Assembly: GCF_040954835.1 (NCBI RefSeq)
Contig: NW_027167686.1
Coordinates: forward strand, 75,001-139,000
Direction of reading: 5' to 3'
DNA length: 64,000 nt
Origin: Lepisosteus oculatus
Lineage: Eukaryota > Chordata > Actinopteri > Semionotiformes > Lepisosteidae
Of this stretch, positions 22,393 through 35,920 are shown one piece after another (the stretch's first letter is position 1; each line of letters starts with the position of its first letter). Position numbers and translations under genes: made by a program. The notes beneath the pieces were generated by a model. That model had not been told where the DNA came from and ran no database searches. It worked only from the letters and a program-made list of their open reading frames with translations.

Positions 22393-23942
22393 TGAGGCTT
22401 TTAAACCTCTCAGGTTCCTAGGTAACAGGTTGCCGTCATGTATATGAACTATAGAAAAGCATTTGCCACAACCCGTAAATTAGCACGCAAGTGCGGGCTG
22501 GTGAACACAGAACTGTATGGAGATCATCTCCAGCTCCGAGCTCAATTGCAATGAAAAAACATGCAGAACAGAACTGGAGAGCAGCTGAATTTGTGCTCAG
22601 TAGGGTGGGGAGGACTCAGCATTGCTATTGTTCTAATTGGCATGAACTGCAGGGGATCTGAATCAGAACATGTCAGTCAGTTTGATCATTGCGTCAATAT
22701 GTAGGCCACGTTAATACAGAATTATTACTTTGTCTGTCTCGTCTTTGTATATAGCTGAATGTCCCTGACAATTTCATGTTAGTTTTTAAGAACGACATTG
22801 GTGCTAATATATACATATATAGCATATAAGGAACACGTAAAAGTTTAGTCCATGCTGAAAAGATAAGAAAACCGCCACAACGTTTCATCTTGGAATAAAT
22901 CTTTACTTGTTGTTTTGCAGCCTACCCATTCTGACCTAACTCCTCCCTTGAAATTCCCTAACAGATAAGGGTACGTAACGGCTCATGCGATGCTCAGTTG
23001 CAATTTGTCCCAAAACAAACAAGAACAGCAGCTGAGGGTTTGAGTTTGAACATGCACTGTATTAAAGCAGCTTTTATTTCCATTGATAAATGCTAGATAT
23101 TCCTACAGAGATTCTCCAGGTGAGTAAGCGATTCCTGTTTCTGTTTCTATTTCTGTTTCATATATACAGTATATATATGTTACATGTGTCTCTGCAATAG
23201 TATAAATGTGTTATACACTATCAGGGGCTGCTTTTTTGTGCACCTCATCTACAACAAGGGTTTTTTTTTCATTTATGTTTGTGGACCTTCACCATTTGAG
23301 GAAGTGAGTTAGATAAGAAAGTTACAGGTATGGTGAGCAATGACTGACAAAGGCACGTACTGCGTATTCCTTACAGAAGTGTAAGCAATTTGTTCTAAAA
23401 AACACCGGCTAAAGTCCAACATCGTTAGCAATCTTATTACTTAAACAGAATTAACATCAATAAACTGTAAGGTGCTGGTACATGCGAGTAGATTTGATCT
23501 TCTATTAAACAAAAATGCAATTACAGCTCTAAAAAGGTCAACCTAGACTTCTGTAACAGATCTGTTCAGGTCATCGCTGTTTCTCTGACCTTGTGAGTCT
23601 TTGGAATTTTAAAAGTGTATTTTGCTTGCCTTTCATGTGGTCTGTGTACAAGTCACTGTGGCGTATGCGGTCCTACACAGCCTTGCTATAGACGTGACGA
23701 GCCTCCGCTATGTTGCAATGGAGAACAGGTTCAGTACGGAGCTGCCGAGAAAATTCAGCTGGAAAGCTCGTTGCAGAAAAGCATCGTTCTCTGTGTCCAG
23801 CGGCAAAGCGTCCATCGTGGGTGCTGAAGAATCGATTTCACAGGCTGTGGGTCCAGGCGATTTAGAGTGTTAAAGGTCCCAGCGAAAACGAAACGGCGCT
23901 GGTCCTTTTACACGCACGCACGCAACCAAATGCAAAGGACGC

Positions 23943-24024
23943 CGTAGTCGGCAGGATTTGAACCTGCGCGGGGAGACCCCAACGGATTTCAAGTCCGTCA
24001 CCTTAACCACTCGGCCACGACTAC
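23943..24024 (-). tRNA. tRNA-Ser-TGA: tRNA-Ser(TGA), unit 3
   Basis: Identical to unit 1; complete 82-nt tRNA-Ser(TGA). Confidence 0.92.
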
Positions 24025-25561
24025 AGCAAGCGCCGCGGCCGCTGCCTTCTTGCTACAATCGAACAGGGAGTGCGAGGCGGCGGCGGCAGCGGAGGCAACT
24101 TTTTTCAAGTTCGCTCTCCGTTTAAGAAACCTTTTACGCCATACGTGCAAGCACACACACACACACCTCAGAGGACTTAAGGGTGGCTTCAAGTTGGAAT
24201 GATAAAGTCTCCCCGTTCGGACATGAAAACAGAACGTTCTTAGACAGAAAGCAATCAACAACAGAGACATCTGGACGACGATTTTAGTCACTGCACTTTG
24301 AATAGCATTTTTACTCCAGTTACAGGAGATGCACCAATGGCCCTTGACCTACGCTCTTACCAATGCCTTGAACATTCAAACAAAACAGCCCTCAAGTCCT
24401 GCGGTTTAATATAACGCTGTTACGTGTCGAGGCAGTATTTGACTCTGTCCTACCGTTGAGACACGGGGCGTATATGGAAATGAACACATGCTACGGATCG
24501 TCTCTAATCGGTCCCTACAGTTGGAAGGCTCCTTGAAGCGTGCACCCCCATCATTCATCTTTGCGCATCTGTGAAAGGTAGATTCTTGAGCAATGTTTGA
24601 GCCAGCTCTAAGGCAACTAGTGCTATTGGACAGACACCTCTGGAAGATCCTAAGAGTCTCTTAACACCACTTCCAGCAGCAAGCTTAATTGTTCGCTGGA
24701 GGTCTCCCACCCAGGTACTGACCAGGCAAAGAATCACCAGTACATTGAATGAGGAAGTTAATCCTGAAATCCAATTACATATCTCAAGGTAAGACAAATC
24801 CATAAGAACATGTCTTAGTATTACTTCGTTTACATTAGTATGGCACTGAGTTGGAGCTCCTCTTTAAGCTGTGGTTTAGTTTTGCATTCATGTGTTTCTA
24901 GAGCAGTTATTTATGGGGGTGGGTGGGTCTTTCACAGAGGCTCAGGACAAATCCCCCGCCTGAAAGTCTAATGTGTGCGTTCAGACAGTCACAGGTCAAG
25001 AGCCAGGCAGGAGGACAATGGACAGAAGAGCCAACGAACTAAAAATAAAAGAACAGATATGAAAAAGCCACCATCTTTGTCTTTTTGACATTTTCCGACT
25101 TTCATACAAGCCAGGACAAAGTTGCTCGTAGCTACTTGTGGATTCAAATACTCTATCGAGTGCTTTGATGAGTTTTTGCAATTTGATTGTCGTCCTGTCA
25201 GCCTGTTTCTGTTCTTTTTTTTTCAATCTAGGGATGGAAAGTATGAGGGAAATGATGGAGCAATCAATAACCGCTCCGGAAAAATGGCAGAAAGAAATGG
25301 TCCGTCACTAAGGACATTTGTGAAGCAGAGGAGTGACATCACCACAAAGGCGACACATTCTGCTGATGGTTTTGGTGAATAATGATTGAGGCGCGTTAAG
25401 AGAAAGGTAGCTGTGTCAGCATGCGTAGGCTGCAAACGATCAAGCAAAGGTTTACTCCATGCTGAAAAGAGAAGAAAAGAAGCACAACGTTTCGACTGTG
25501 GAGCCTTCTGCGCCATCTTCTTTAGCGGTGATGATGTTTACATTGGAAAAACGGAGACATG

Positions 25562-25568
25562 CGTCCCT

Positions 25569-25629
<61 letters not shown>

Positions 25630-25635
25630 AGAGAC
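25562..25635 (-). tRNA. tRNA-Asn-GTT: tRNA-Asn(GTT), unit 4
   Basis: Intact 74-nt tRNA-Asn, same as units 2 and 3. Confidence 0.94.
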
Positions 25636-25878
25636 TGACGGCCGCTTGTACTCCCTACATTTGCAGGTTTATGGTCAAAGAAAACAATCACTTGCGCTTC
25701 TTGCAGCCGGCAATCTTTTTCCACTGACAACCAAGAAATGGATTTCATCTTTCACAAGCTGTATGGATTTCTTCAAAAACAAGTTATTCCAGAAAGGAAA
25801 TGAATTCTTGCATTAAACTGAACCAAGCTGTACATGTTTGTCTGAAATGATACATTCGGCACAACAAGACACGGAGAG

Positions 25879-25952
25879 AGGCACCGCTGGTATTCAGACC
25901 CAGGATCGCCTGCTTACTAGGCGGGCACTTTAAGCCACTAGGGAACAGCGCC
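25879..25952 (-). pseudogene. tRNA-Thr(AGT)-like gene, unit 4
   Basis: Same decayed Thr-like sequence as the other units. Confidence 0.75.
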
Positions 25953-26828
25953 AGCGGAGCACCGCGCTTTTACAGACACTTGGACACATCTGCGTTCGGT
26001 GTGCACTTAACCTGCTCTCTGAGCCCGTTGCCTCCGTCCCATTTAATAGCAGAACTGACGCCAAGAGAAATGATGAGAAATGGCATTTATCGGGCACTTT
26101 TCATGTCCAAGGAGTTCAATGCCCTTGACACCTCCCCAAGGCGACAGAGCTGTGCATTCTTTGGCGACACCATTTTTTCTTTTGTTTAATTTCTATACTT
26201 ATTGATAGAATAAAAACGATATGTCATGTACTGTAAGGGAAATGTCTCTTTTCATGGGGAAAGCTAGCACCAGCAAATGTTGTGTTTAGAAGAAGTGATT
26301 TAACATGACACGTGACCTAATTTACCGGAGCAAAAGCTCACCCAGCAAGCCCTGCTTTACTTCTACAGGAGAGAAGTACTGTAGAGTCTGCAAGATGTTC
26401 AGCTGGGTAGCTACGTCAGCATGCCTCGGCTGCAAAGGAACAAGTACTAGGTTTATTGCATGCTGAAAAGAGAAGAACGGAAACACAGCGTTTCGACTGT
26501 GAGGTCTTCTCACACCTGAAGAAGCCTCACACCTGTAAAAGGCTCCATGGTTTTCTTTCTTCTCTTTTCAACATGGAATACACCTATTGTCTGCAAGATG
26601 TGACAATTTCATGGTGTTTTGGAAGAAAACCTTTTTTCTTTGAATTCAAAATCAATCGGAATTTCAGCACAACACATCAACACTTTTTCTGTTTTAAGGA
26701 GATGATATTTTAAACCTGACAAAAATAGTAGGAAACACAAGTTTCTTGCTGTGAAAATTTAGATGGGGAAGTGTACTACTAGTAGCAGTGTAGAGCTCTC
26801 TGTGGTGGAGTGCAAGCGCATGTTCTAT

Positions 26829-26901
26829 GGGCCAGTGGCGTAATGGATAACGCGTTTGACTTCGGATCAGAAGATTGTAGGTTCGAGTCCTGCCTGGCTC
26901 G
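26829..26901 (+). tRNA. tRNA-Arg-TCG: tRNA-Arg(TCG), unit 4
   Basis: Same as unit 3, including the C28T change; anticodon TCG and terminator intact. Confidence 0.9.
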
Positions 26902-28451
26902 TGAGGCTTTTAAACCTCTCAGGTTCCTAGGTAACAGGTTGCCGTCATGTATATGAACTATAGAAAAGCATTTGCCACAACCCGTAAATTAGCACGCAAG
27001 TGCGGGCTGGTGAACACAGAACTGTATGGAGATCATCTCCAGCTCCGAGCTCAATTGCAATGAAAAAACATGCAGAACAGAACTGGAGAGCAGCTGAATT
27101 TGTGCTCAGTAGGGTGGGGAGGACTCAGCATTGCTATTGTTCTAATTGGCATGAACTGCAGGGGATCTGAATCAGAACATGTCAGTCAGTTTGATCATTG
27201 CGTCAATATGTAGGCCACGTTAATACAGAATTATTACTTTGTCTGTCTCGTCTTTGTATATAGCTGAATGTCCCTGACAATTTCATGTTAGTTTTTAAGA
27301 ACGACATTGGTGCTAATATATACATATATAGCATATAAGGAACACGTAAAAGTTTAGTCCATGCTGAAAAGATAAGAAAACCGCCACAACGTTTCATCTT
27401 GGAATAAATCTTTACTTGTTGTTTTGCAGCCTACCCATTCTGACCTAACTCCTCCCTTGAAATTCCCTAACAGATAAGGGTACGTAACGGCTCATGCGAT
27501 GCTCAGTTGCAATTTGTCCCAAAACAAACAAGAACAGCAGCTGAGGGTTTGAGTTTGAACATGCACTGTATTAAAGCAGCTTTTATTTCCATTGATAAAT
27601 GCTAGATATTCCTACAGAGATTCTCCAGGTGAGTAAGCGATTCCTGTTTCTGTTTCTATTTCTGTTTCATATATACAGTATATATATGTTACATGTGTCT
27701 CTGCAATAGTATAAATGTGTTATACACTATCAGGGGCTGCTTTTTTGTGCACCTCATCTACAACAAGGGTTTTTTTTTCATTTATGTTTGTGGACCTTCA
27801 CCATTTGAGGAAGTGAGTTAGATAAGAAAGTTACAGGTATGGTGAGCAATGACTGACAAAGGCACGTACTGCGTATTCCTTACAGAAGTGTAAGCAATTT
27901 GTTCTAAAAAACACCGGCTAAAGTCCAACATCGTTAGCAATCTTATTACTTAAACAGAATTAACATCAATAAACTGTAAGGTGCTGGTACATGCGAGTAG
28001 ATTTGATCTTCTATTAAACAAAAATGCAATTACAGCTCTAAAAAGGTCAACCTAGACTTCTGTAACAGATCTGTTCAGGTCATCACTGTTTCTCTGACCT
28101 TGTGAGTCTTTGGAATTTTAAAAGTGTATTTTGCTTGCCTTTCATGTGGTCTGTGTACAAGTCACTGTGGCGTATGCGGTCCTACACAGCCTTGCTATAG
28201 ACGTGACGAGCCTCCGCTATGTTGCAATGGAGAACAGGTTCAGTACGGAGCTGCCGAGAAAATTCAGCTGGAAAGCTCGTTGCAGAAAAGCATCGTTCTC
28301 TGTGTCCAGCGGCAAAGCGTCCATCGTGGGTGCTGAAGAATCGATTTCACAGGCTGTGGGTCCAGGCGATTTAGAGTGTTAAAGGTCCCAGCGAAAACGA
28401 AACGGCGCTGGTCCTTTTACACGCACGCACGCAACCAAATGCAAAGGACGC

Positions 28452-28533
28452 CGTAGTCGGCAGGATTTGAACCTGCGCGGGGAGACCCCAACGGATTTCA
28501 AGTCCGTCACCTTAACCACTCGGCCACGACTAC
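28452..28533 (-). tRNA. tRNA-Ser-TGA: tRNA-Ser(TGA), unit 4
   Basis: Identical to unit 1; complete tRNA-Ser(TGA). Confidence 0.92.
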
Positions 28534-30071
28534 AGCAAGCGCCGCGGCCGCTGCCTTCTTGCTACAATCGAACAGGGAGTGCGAGGCGGCGGCGGCAGCG
28601 GAGGCAACTTTTTTCAAGTTCGCTCTCCGTTTAAGAAACCTTTTACGCCATACGTGCAAGCACACACACACACACACCTCAGAGGACTTAAGGGTGGCTT
28701 CAAGTTGGAATGATAAAGTCTCCCCGTTCGGACATGAAAACAGAACGTTCTTAGACAGAAAGCAATCAACAACAGAGACATCTGGACGACGATTTTAGTC
28801 ACTGCACTTTGAATAGCATTTTTACTCCAGTTACAGGAGATGCACCAATGGCCCTTGACCTACGCTCTTACCAATGCCTTGAACATTCAAACAAAACAGC
28901 CCTCAAGTCCTGCGGTTTAATATAACGCTGTTACGTGTCGAGGCAGTATTTGACTCTGTCCTACCGTTGAGACACGGGGCGTATATGGAAATGAACACAT
29001 GCTACGGATCGTCTCTAATCGGTCCCTACAGTTGGAAGGCTCCTTGAAGCGTGCACCCCCATCATTCATCTTTGCGCATCTGTGAAAGGTAGACTCTTGA
29101 GCAATGTTTGAGCCAGCTCTAAGGCAACTAGTGCTATTGGACAGACACCTCTGGAAGATCCTAAGAGTCTCTTAACACCACTTCCAGCAGCAAGCTTAAT
29201 TGTTCGCTGGAGGTCTCCCACCCAGGTACTGACCAGGCAAAGAATCACCACTACATTGAATGAGGAAGTTAATCCTGAAATCCAATTACATATCTCAAGG
29301 TAAGACAAATCCATAAGAACATGTCTTAGTATTACTTCGTTTACATTAGTATGGCACTGAGTTGGAGCTCCTCTTTAAGCTGTGGTTTAGTTTTGCATTC
29401 ATGTGTTTCTAGAGCAGTTATTTATGGGGGTGGGTGGGTCTTTCACAGAGGCTCAGGACAAATCCCCCGCCTGAAAGTCTAATGTGTGCGTTCAGACAGT
29501 CACAGGTCAAGAGCCAGGCAGGAGGACAATGGACAGAAGAGCCAACGAACTAAAAATAAAAGAACAGATATGAAAAAGCCACCATCTTTTTCTTTTTGAC
29601 ATTTTCCGACTTTCATGCAAGCCAGGACAAAGTTGCTCGTAGCTACTTGTGGATTCAAATACTCTATCGAGTGCTTTGATGAGTTTTTGCAATTTGATTG
29701 TCGTCCTATCAGCCTGTTTCTGTTTTTTTTTTTCAATCTTGGGATGGAAAGTATGAGGGAAATGATGGAGCAATCAATAACCGCTCCGGAAAAATGGCAG
29801 AATGAAATGGTCCGTCACTAAGGACATTTGTGAAGCAGAGGAGTGACATCACCACAAAGGCGACACATTCTGCTGATGGTTTTGGTGAATAATGATTGAG
29901 GTGCGTTAAGAGAAAGGTAGCTGTGTCAGCATGCGTAGGCTGCAAAGGATCAAGCATAGGTTTACTCCATGCTGAAAAGAGAAGAAAAGAAGCACAACGT
30001 TTCGACTGTGGAGCCTTCTGCGCCATCTTCTTTAGCGGTGATGATGTTTACATTGGAAAAACTGAGACATG

Positions 30072-30078
30072 CGTCCCT

Positions 30079-30139
<61 letters not shown>

Positions 30140-30145
30140 AGAGAC
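30072..30145 (-). tRNA. tRNA-Asn-GTT: tRNA-Asn(GTT), unit 5
   Basis: Intact 74-nt tRNA-Asn, same as the other full units. Confidence 0.94.
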
Positions 30146-30388
30146 TGACGGCCGCTTGTGCTCCCTACATTTGCAGGTTTATGGTCAAAGAAAACAATCA
30201 CTTGCGCTTCTTGCAGCCGGCAATCTTTTTCCACTGACAACCAAGAAATGGATTTCATCTTTCACAAGCTGTATGGATTTCTTCAAAAACAAGTTATTCC
30301 AGAAAGGAAATGAATTCTTGCATTAAACTGAACCAAGCTGTACATGTTTGTCTGAAATGAGACATTCGGCACAACAAGACACGGAGAG

Positions 30389-30462
30389 AGGCACCGCTGG
30401 TATTCAGACCCAGGATCGCCTGCTTACTAGGCGGGCACTTTAAGCCACTAGGGAACAGCGCC
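30389..30462 (-). pseudogene. tRNA-Thr(AGT)-like gene, unit 5
   Basis: Same decayed Thr-like sequence as the other units. Confidence 0.75.
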
Positions 30463-31338
30463 AGCGGAGCACCGCGCTTTTACAGACACTTGGACACATC
30501 TGCGTTCGGTGTGCACTTAACCTGCTCTCTGAGCCCGTTGCCTCCGTCCCATTTGATAGCAGAACTGATGCCAAGAGAAATGATGAGAAATGGCATTTAT
30601 CGGGCACTTTTCATGTCCAAGGAGCTCAATGCCCTTGACACCTCCCCAAGGCGACAGAGCTGTGCATTCTTTGGCGACACCATTTTTTCTTTTGTTTAAT
30701 TTCTATACTTATTGATAGAATAAAAACGATATGTCATGTACTGTAAGGGAAATGTCTCTTTTCATGGGGAAAGCTAGCACCAGCAAATGTTGTGTTTAGA
30801 AGAAGTGATTTAACATGACACGTGACCTAATTTACCGGAGCAAAAGCTCACCCAGCAAGCCCTGCTTTACTTCTACAGGAGAGAAGTACTGTAGAGTCTG
30901 CAAGATGTTCAGCTGGGTAGCTACGTCAGCATGCCTCGGCTGCAAAGGAACAAGTACTAGGTTTATTGCATGCTGAAAAGAGAAGAACGGAAACACAGCG
31001 TTTCGACTGTGAGGTCTTCTCACACCTGAAGAAGCCTCACACCTGTAAAAGGCTCCATGGTTTTCTTTCTTCTCTTTTCAACATGGAATACACCTATTGT
31101 CTGCAAGATGTGACAATTTCATGGTGTTTTGGAAGAAAACCTTTTTTCTTTGAATTCAAAATCAATCGGAATTTCAGCACAACACATCAACACTTTTTCT
31201 GTTTTAAGGAGATGATATTTTAAACCTGACAAAAATAGTAGGAAACACAAGTTTCTTGCTGTGAAAATTTAGATGGGGAAGTGTACTACTAGTAGCAGTG
31301 TAGAGCTCTCTGTGGTGGAGTGCAAGCGCATGTTCTAT

Positions 31339-31411
31339 GGGCCAGTGGCGTAATGGATAACGCGTCTGACTTCGGATCAGAAGATTGTAGGTTCGAGTCC
31401 TGCCTGGCTCG
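31339..31411 (+). tRNA. tRNA-Arg-TCG: tRNA-Arg(TCG), unit 5
   Basis: Identical to unit 1; C28 retained, anticodon TCG. Confidence 0.92.
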
Positions 31412-32961
31412 TGAGGCTTTTAAACCTCTCAGGTTCCTAGGTAACAGGTTGCCGTCATGTATATGAACTATAGAAAAGCATTTGCCACAACCCGTAAATT
31501 AGCACGCAAGTGCGGGCTGGTGAACACAGAACTGTATGGAGATCATCTCCAGCTCCGAGCTCAATTGCAATGAAAAAACATGCAGAACAGAACTGGAGAG
31601 CAGCTGAATTTGTGCTCAGTAGGGTGGGGAGGACTCAGCATTGCTATTGTTCTAATTGGCATGAACTGCAGGGGATCTGAATCAGAACATGTCAGTCAGT
31701 TTGATCATTGCGTCAATATGTAGGCCACGTTAATACAGAATTATTACTTTGTCTGTCTCGTCTTTGTATATAGCTGAATGTCCCTGACAATTTCATGTTA
31801 GTTTTTAAGAACGACATTGGTGCTAATATATACATATATAGCATATAAGGAACACGTAAAAGTTTAGTCCATGCTGAAAAGATAAGAAAACCGCCACAAC
31901 GTTTCATCTTGGAATAAATCTTTACTTGTTGTTTTGCAGCCTACCCATTCTGACCTAACTCCTCCCTTGAAATTCCCTAACAGATAAGGGTACGTAACGG
32001 CTCATGCGATGCTCAGTTGCAATTTGTCCCAAAACAAACAAGAACAGCAGCTGAGGGTTTGAGTTTGAACATGCACTGTATTAAAGCAGCTTTTATTTCC
32101 ATTGATAAATGCTAGATATTCCTACAGAGATTCTCCAGGTGAGTAAGCGATTCCTGTTTCTGTTTCTATTTCTGTTTCATATATACAGTATATATATGTT
32201 ACATGTGTCTCTGCAATAGTATAAATGTGTTATACACTATCAGGGGCTGCTTTTTTGTGCACCTCATCTACAACAAGGGTTTTTTTTTCATTTATGTTTG
32301 TGGACCTTCACCATTTGAGGAAGTGAGTTAGATAAGAAAGTTACAGGTATGGTGAGCAATGACTGACAAAGGCACGTACTGCGTATTCCTTACAGAAGTG
32401 TAAGCAATTTGTTCTAAAAAACACCGGCTAAAGTCCAACATCGTTAGCAATCTTATTACTTAAACAGAATTAACATCAATAAACTGTAAGGTGCTGGTAC
32501 ATGCGAGTAGATTTGATCTTCTATTAAACAAAAATGCAATTACAGCTCTAAAAAGGTCAACCTAGACTTCTGTAACAGATCTGTTCAGGTCATCGCTGTT
32601 TCTCTGACCTTGTGAGTCTTTGGAATTTTAAAAGTGTATTTTGCTTGCCTTTCATGTGGTCTGTGTACAAGTCACTGTGGCGTATGCGGTCCTACACAGC
32701 CTTGCTATAGACGTGACGAGCCTCCGCTATGTTGCAATGGAGAACAGGTTCAGTACGGAGCTGCCGAGAAAATTCAGCTGGAAAGCTCGTTGCAGAAAAG
32801 CATCGTTCTCTGTGTCCAGCGGCAAAGCGTCCATCGTGGGTGCTGAAGAATCGATTTCACAGGCTGTGGGTCCAGGCGATTTAGAGTGTTAAAGGTCCCA
32901 GCGAAAACGAAACGGCGCTGGTCCTTTTACACGCACGCACGCAACCAAATGCAAAGGACGC

Positions 32962-33043
32962 CGTAGTCGGCAGGATTTGAACCTGCGCGGGGAGACCCCA
33001 ACGGATTTCAAGTCCGTCACCTTAACCACTCGGCCACGACTAC
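32962..33043 (-). tRNA. tRNA-Ser-TGA: tRNA-Ser(TGA), unit 5
   Basis: Identical to unit 1; complete tRNA-Ser(TGA). This is the last Ser copy of the array. Confidence 0.92.
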
Positions 33044-34580
33044 AGCAAGCGCCGCGGCCGCTGCCTTCTTGCTACAATCGAACAGGGAGTGCGAGGCGGC
33101 GGCGGCAGCGGAGGCAACTTTTTTCAAGTTCGCTCTCCGTTTAAGAAACCTTTTACGCCATACGTGCAAGCACACACACACACACCTCAGAGGACTTAAG
33201 GGTGGCTTCAAGTTGGAATGATAAAGTCTCCCCGTTCGGACATGAAAACAGAACGTTCTTAGACAGAAAGCAATCAACAACAGAGACATCTGGACGACGA
33301 TTTTAGTCACTGCACTTTGAATAGCATTTTTACTCCAGTTACAGGAGATGCACCAATGGCCCTTGACCTACGCTCTTACCAATGCCTTGAACATTCAAAC
33401 AAAACAGCCCTCAAGTCCTGCGGTTTAATATAACGCTGTTACGTGTCGAGGCAGTATTTGACTCTGTCCTACCGTTGAGACACGGGGCGTATATGGAAAT
33501 GAACACATGCTACGGATCGTCTCTAATCGGTCCCTACAGTTGGAAGGCTCCTTGAAGCGTGCACCCCCATCATTCATCTTTGCGCATCTGTGAAAGGTAG
33601 ACTCTTGAGCAATGTTTGAGCCAGCTCTAAGGCAACTAGTGCTATTGGACAGACACCTCTGGAAGATCCTAAGAGTCTCTTAACACCACTTCCAGCAGCA
33701 AGCTTAATTGTTCGCTGGAGGTCTCCCACCCAGGTACTGACCAGGCAAAGAATCACCAGTACATTGAATGAGGAAGTTAATCCTGAAATCCAATTACATA
33801 TCTCAAGGTAAGACAAATCCATAAGAACATGTCTTAGTATTACTTCGTTTACATTAGTATGGCACTGAGTTGGAGCTCCTCTTTAAGCTGTGGTTTAGTT
33901 TTGCATTCATGTGTTTCTAGAGCAGTTATTTATGGGGGTGGGTGGGTCTTTCACAGAGGCTCAGGACAAATCCCCCGCCTGAAAGTCTAATGTGTGCGTT
34001 CAGACAGTCACAGGTCAAGAGCCAGGCAGGAGGACAATGGACAGAAGAGCCAACGAACTAAAAATAAAAGAACAGATATGAAAAAGCCACCATCTTTGTC
34101 TTTTTGACATTTTCCGACTTTCATACAAGCCAGGACAAAGTTGCTCGTAGCTACTTGTGGATTCAAATACTCTATCGAGTGCTTTGATGAGTTTTTGCAA
34201 TTTGATTGTCGTCCTGTCAGCCTGTTTCTGTTCTTTTTTTTTCAATCTAGGGATGGAAAGTATGAGGGAAATGATGGAGCAATCAATAACCGCTCCGGAA
34301 AAATGGCAGAAAGAAATGGTCCGTCACTAAGGACATTTGTGAAGCAGAGGAGTGACATCACCACAAAGGCGACACATTCTGCTGATGGTTTTGGTGAATA
34401 ATGATTGAGGCGCGTTAAGAGAAAGGTAGCTGTGTCAGCATGCGTAGGCTGCAAACGATCAAGCAAAGGTTTACTCCATGCTGAAAAGAGAAGAAAAGAA
34501 GCACAACGTTTCGACTGTGGAGCCTTCTGCGCCATCTTCTTTAGCGGTGATGATGTTTACATTGGAAAAACGGAGACATG

Positions 34581-34587
34581 CGTCCCT

Positions 34588-34648
<61 letters not shown>

Positions 34649-34654
34649 AGAGAC
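34581..34654 (-). tRNA. tRNA-Asn-GTT: tRNA-Asn(GTT), unit 6
   Basis: Intact 74-nt tRNA-Asn, same as units 2-5. Confidence 0.94.
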
Positions 34655-34897
34655 TGACGGCCGCTTGTACTCCCTACATTTGCAGGTTTATGGTCAAAGA
34701 AAACAATCACTTGCGCTTCTTGCAGCCGGCAATCTTTTTCCACTGACAACCAAGAAATGGATTTCATCTTTCACAAGCTGTATGGATTTCTTCAAAAACA
34801 AGTTATTCCAGAAAGGAAATGAATTCTTGCATTAAACTGAACCAAGCTGTACATGTTTGTCTGAAATGATACATTCGGCACAACAAGACACGGAGAG

Positions 34898-34971
34898 AGG
34901 CACCGCTGGTATTCAGACCCAGGATCGCCTGCTTACTAGGCGGGCACTTTAAGCCACTAGGGAACAGCGCC
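34898..34971 (-). pseudogene. tRNA-Thr(AGT)-like gene, unit 6
   Basis: Same decayed Thr-like sequence as the other units. Confidence 0.75.
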
Positions 34972-35847
34972 AGCGGAGCACCGCGCTTTTACAGACACTT
35001 GGACACATCTGCGTTCGGTGTGCACTTAACCTGCTCTCTGAGCCCGTTGCCTCCGTCCCATTTAATAGCAGAACTGACGCCAAGAGAAATGATGAGAAAT
35101 GGCATTTATCGGGCACTTTTCATGTCCAAGGAGTTCAATGCCCTTGACACCTCCCCAAGGCGACAGAGCTGTGCATTCTTTGGCGACACCATTTTTTCTT
35201 TTGTTTAATTTCTATACTTATTGATAGAATAAAAACGATATGTCATGTACTGTAAGGGAAATGTCTCTTTTCATGGGGAAAGCTAGCACCAGCAAATGTT
35301 GTGTTTAGAAGAAGTGATTTAACATGACACGTGACCTAATTTACCGGAGCAAAAGCTCACCCAGCAAGCCCTGCTTTACTTCTACAGGAGAGAAGTACTG
35401 TAGAGTCTGCAAGATGTTCAGCTGGGTAGCTACGTCAGCATGCCTCGGCTGCAAAGGAACAAGTAATAGGTTTATTGCATGCTGAAAAGAGAAGAAAGGA
35501 AACACAACGTTTCGGCCGTGAGGTCTTCTCACACCTGAAGAAGCCTCACACCTGTAAAAGGCTCCATTGTTTTCTTTTTTCTCTTTTCAACATGGAATAC
35601 ACCTATTGTCTGCAAGATGTGACAATTTCACGGTGTTTTGGAAGAAAACGTTTTTTCTTTGAATTCAAAATCAATCGGAATTTCAGCACGACACATCAAC
35701 ACTTTTTCTGTTTTAAGGAGATGATATTTTAAACCTGATAAAAATAGTAGGAAACACAAGTTTCTTGCTGTGAAAATTTAGATGGGGAGGTGTACTACTA
35801 GTAGCAGTGTAGAGCTCTCTGTGGTGGAGTGCAAGCGCATGTTCTAT

Positions 35848-35920
35848 GGGCCAGTGGCGTAATGGATAACGCGTCTGACTTTGGATCAGAAGATTGTAGG
35901 TTCGAGTCCTGCCTGGCTCG
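35848..35920 (+). tRNA. tRNA-Arg body with TTG anticodon, unit 6
   Basis: Same 73-nt tRNA-Arg as in the other units except that the anticodon loop reads CTTTGGA. Position 35 has changed from C to T, giving TTG, a glutamine anticodon, in an arginine tRNA body. Boxes A and B and the terminator are intact. It may be an inactive edge copy or a miscoding tRNA; sequence alone cannot tell. Confidence 0.85.

Larger units (their letters stand above)
20346..24854. repeat. tRNA unit 3
   Basis: Full 4,509-bp copy. It shares with unit 4 and the left part of unit 6 the variants CAAACGATCAAG, TGATACATTCGG and GGAGTTCAATG, and with unit 4 alone the T in the Arg anticodon stem. No gene other than the tRNA loci. 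Confidence 0.9.
24855..29365. repeat. tRNA unit 4
   Basis: Full copy, 4,511 bp, nearly identical to unit 3. It has GTTCTTTTT near 25,212, a variant otherwise seen only in unit 6, and an extra CA in the CA run near 28,662. No gene other than the tRNA loci. Confidence 0.9.
29366..33873. repeat. tRNA unit 5
   Basis: Full copy of 4,508 bp. Its left part shares variants with unit 1 (CTTTTTCTTTTTGAC, TTTCATGCAAGCC) and unit 2 (AAAGGATCA), setting it apart from neighbours 4 and 6. No gene other than the tRNA loci. Confidence 0.9.
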
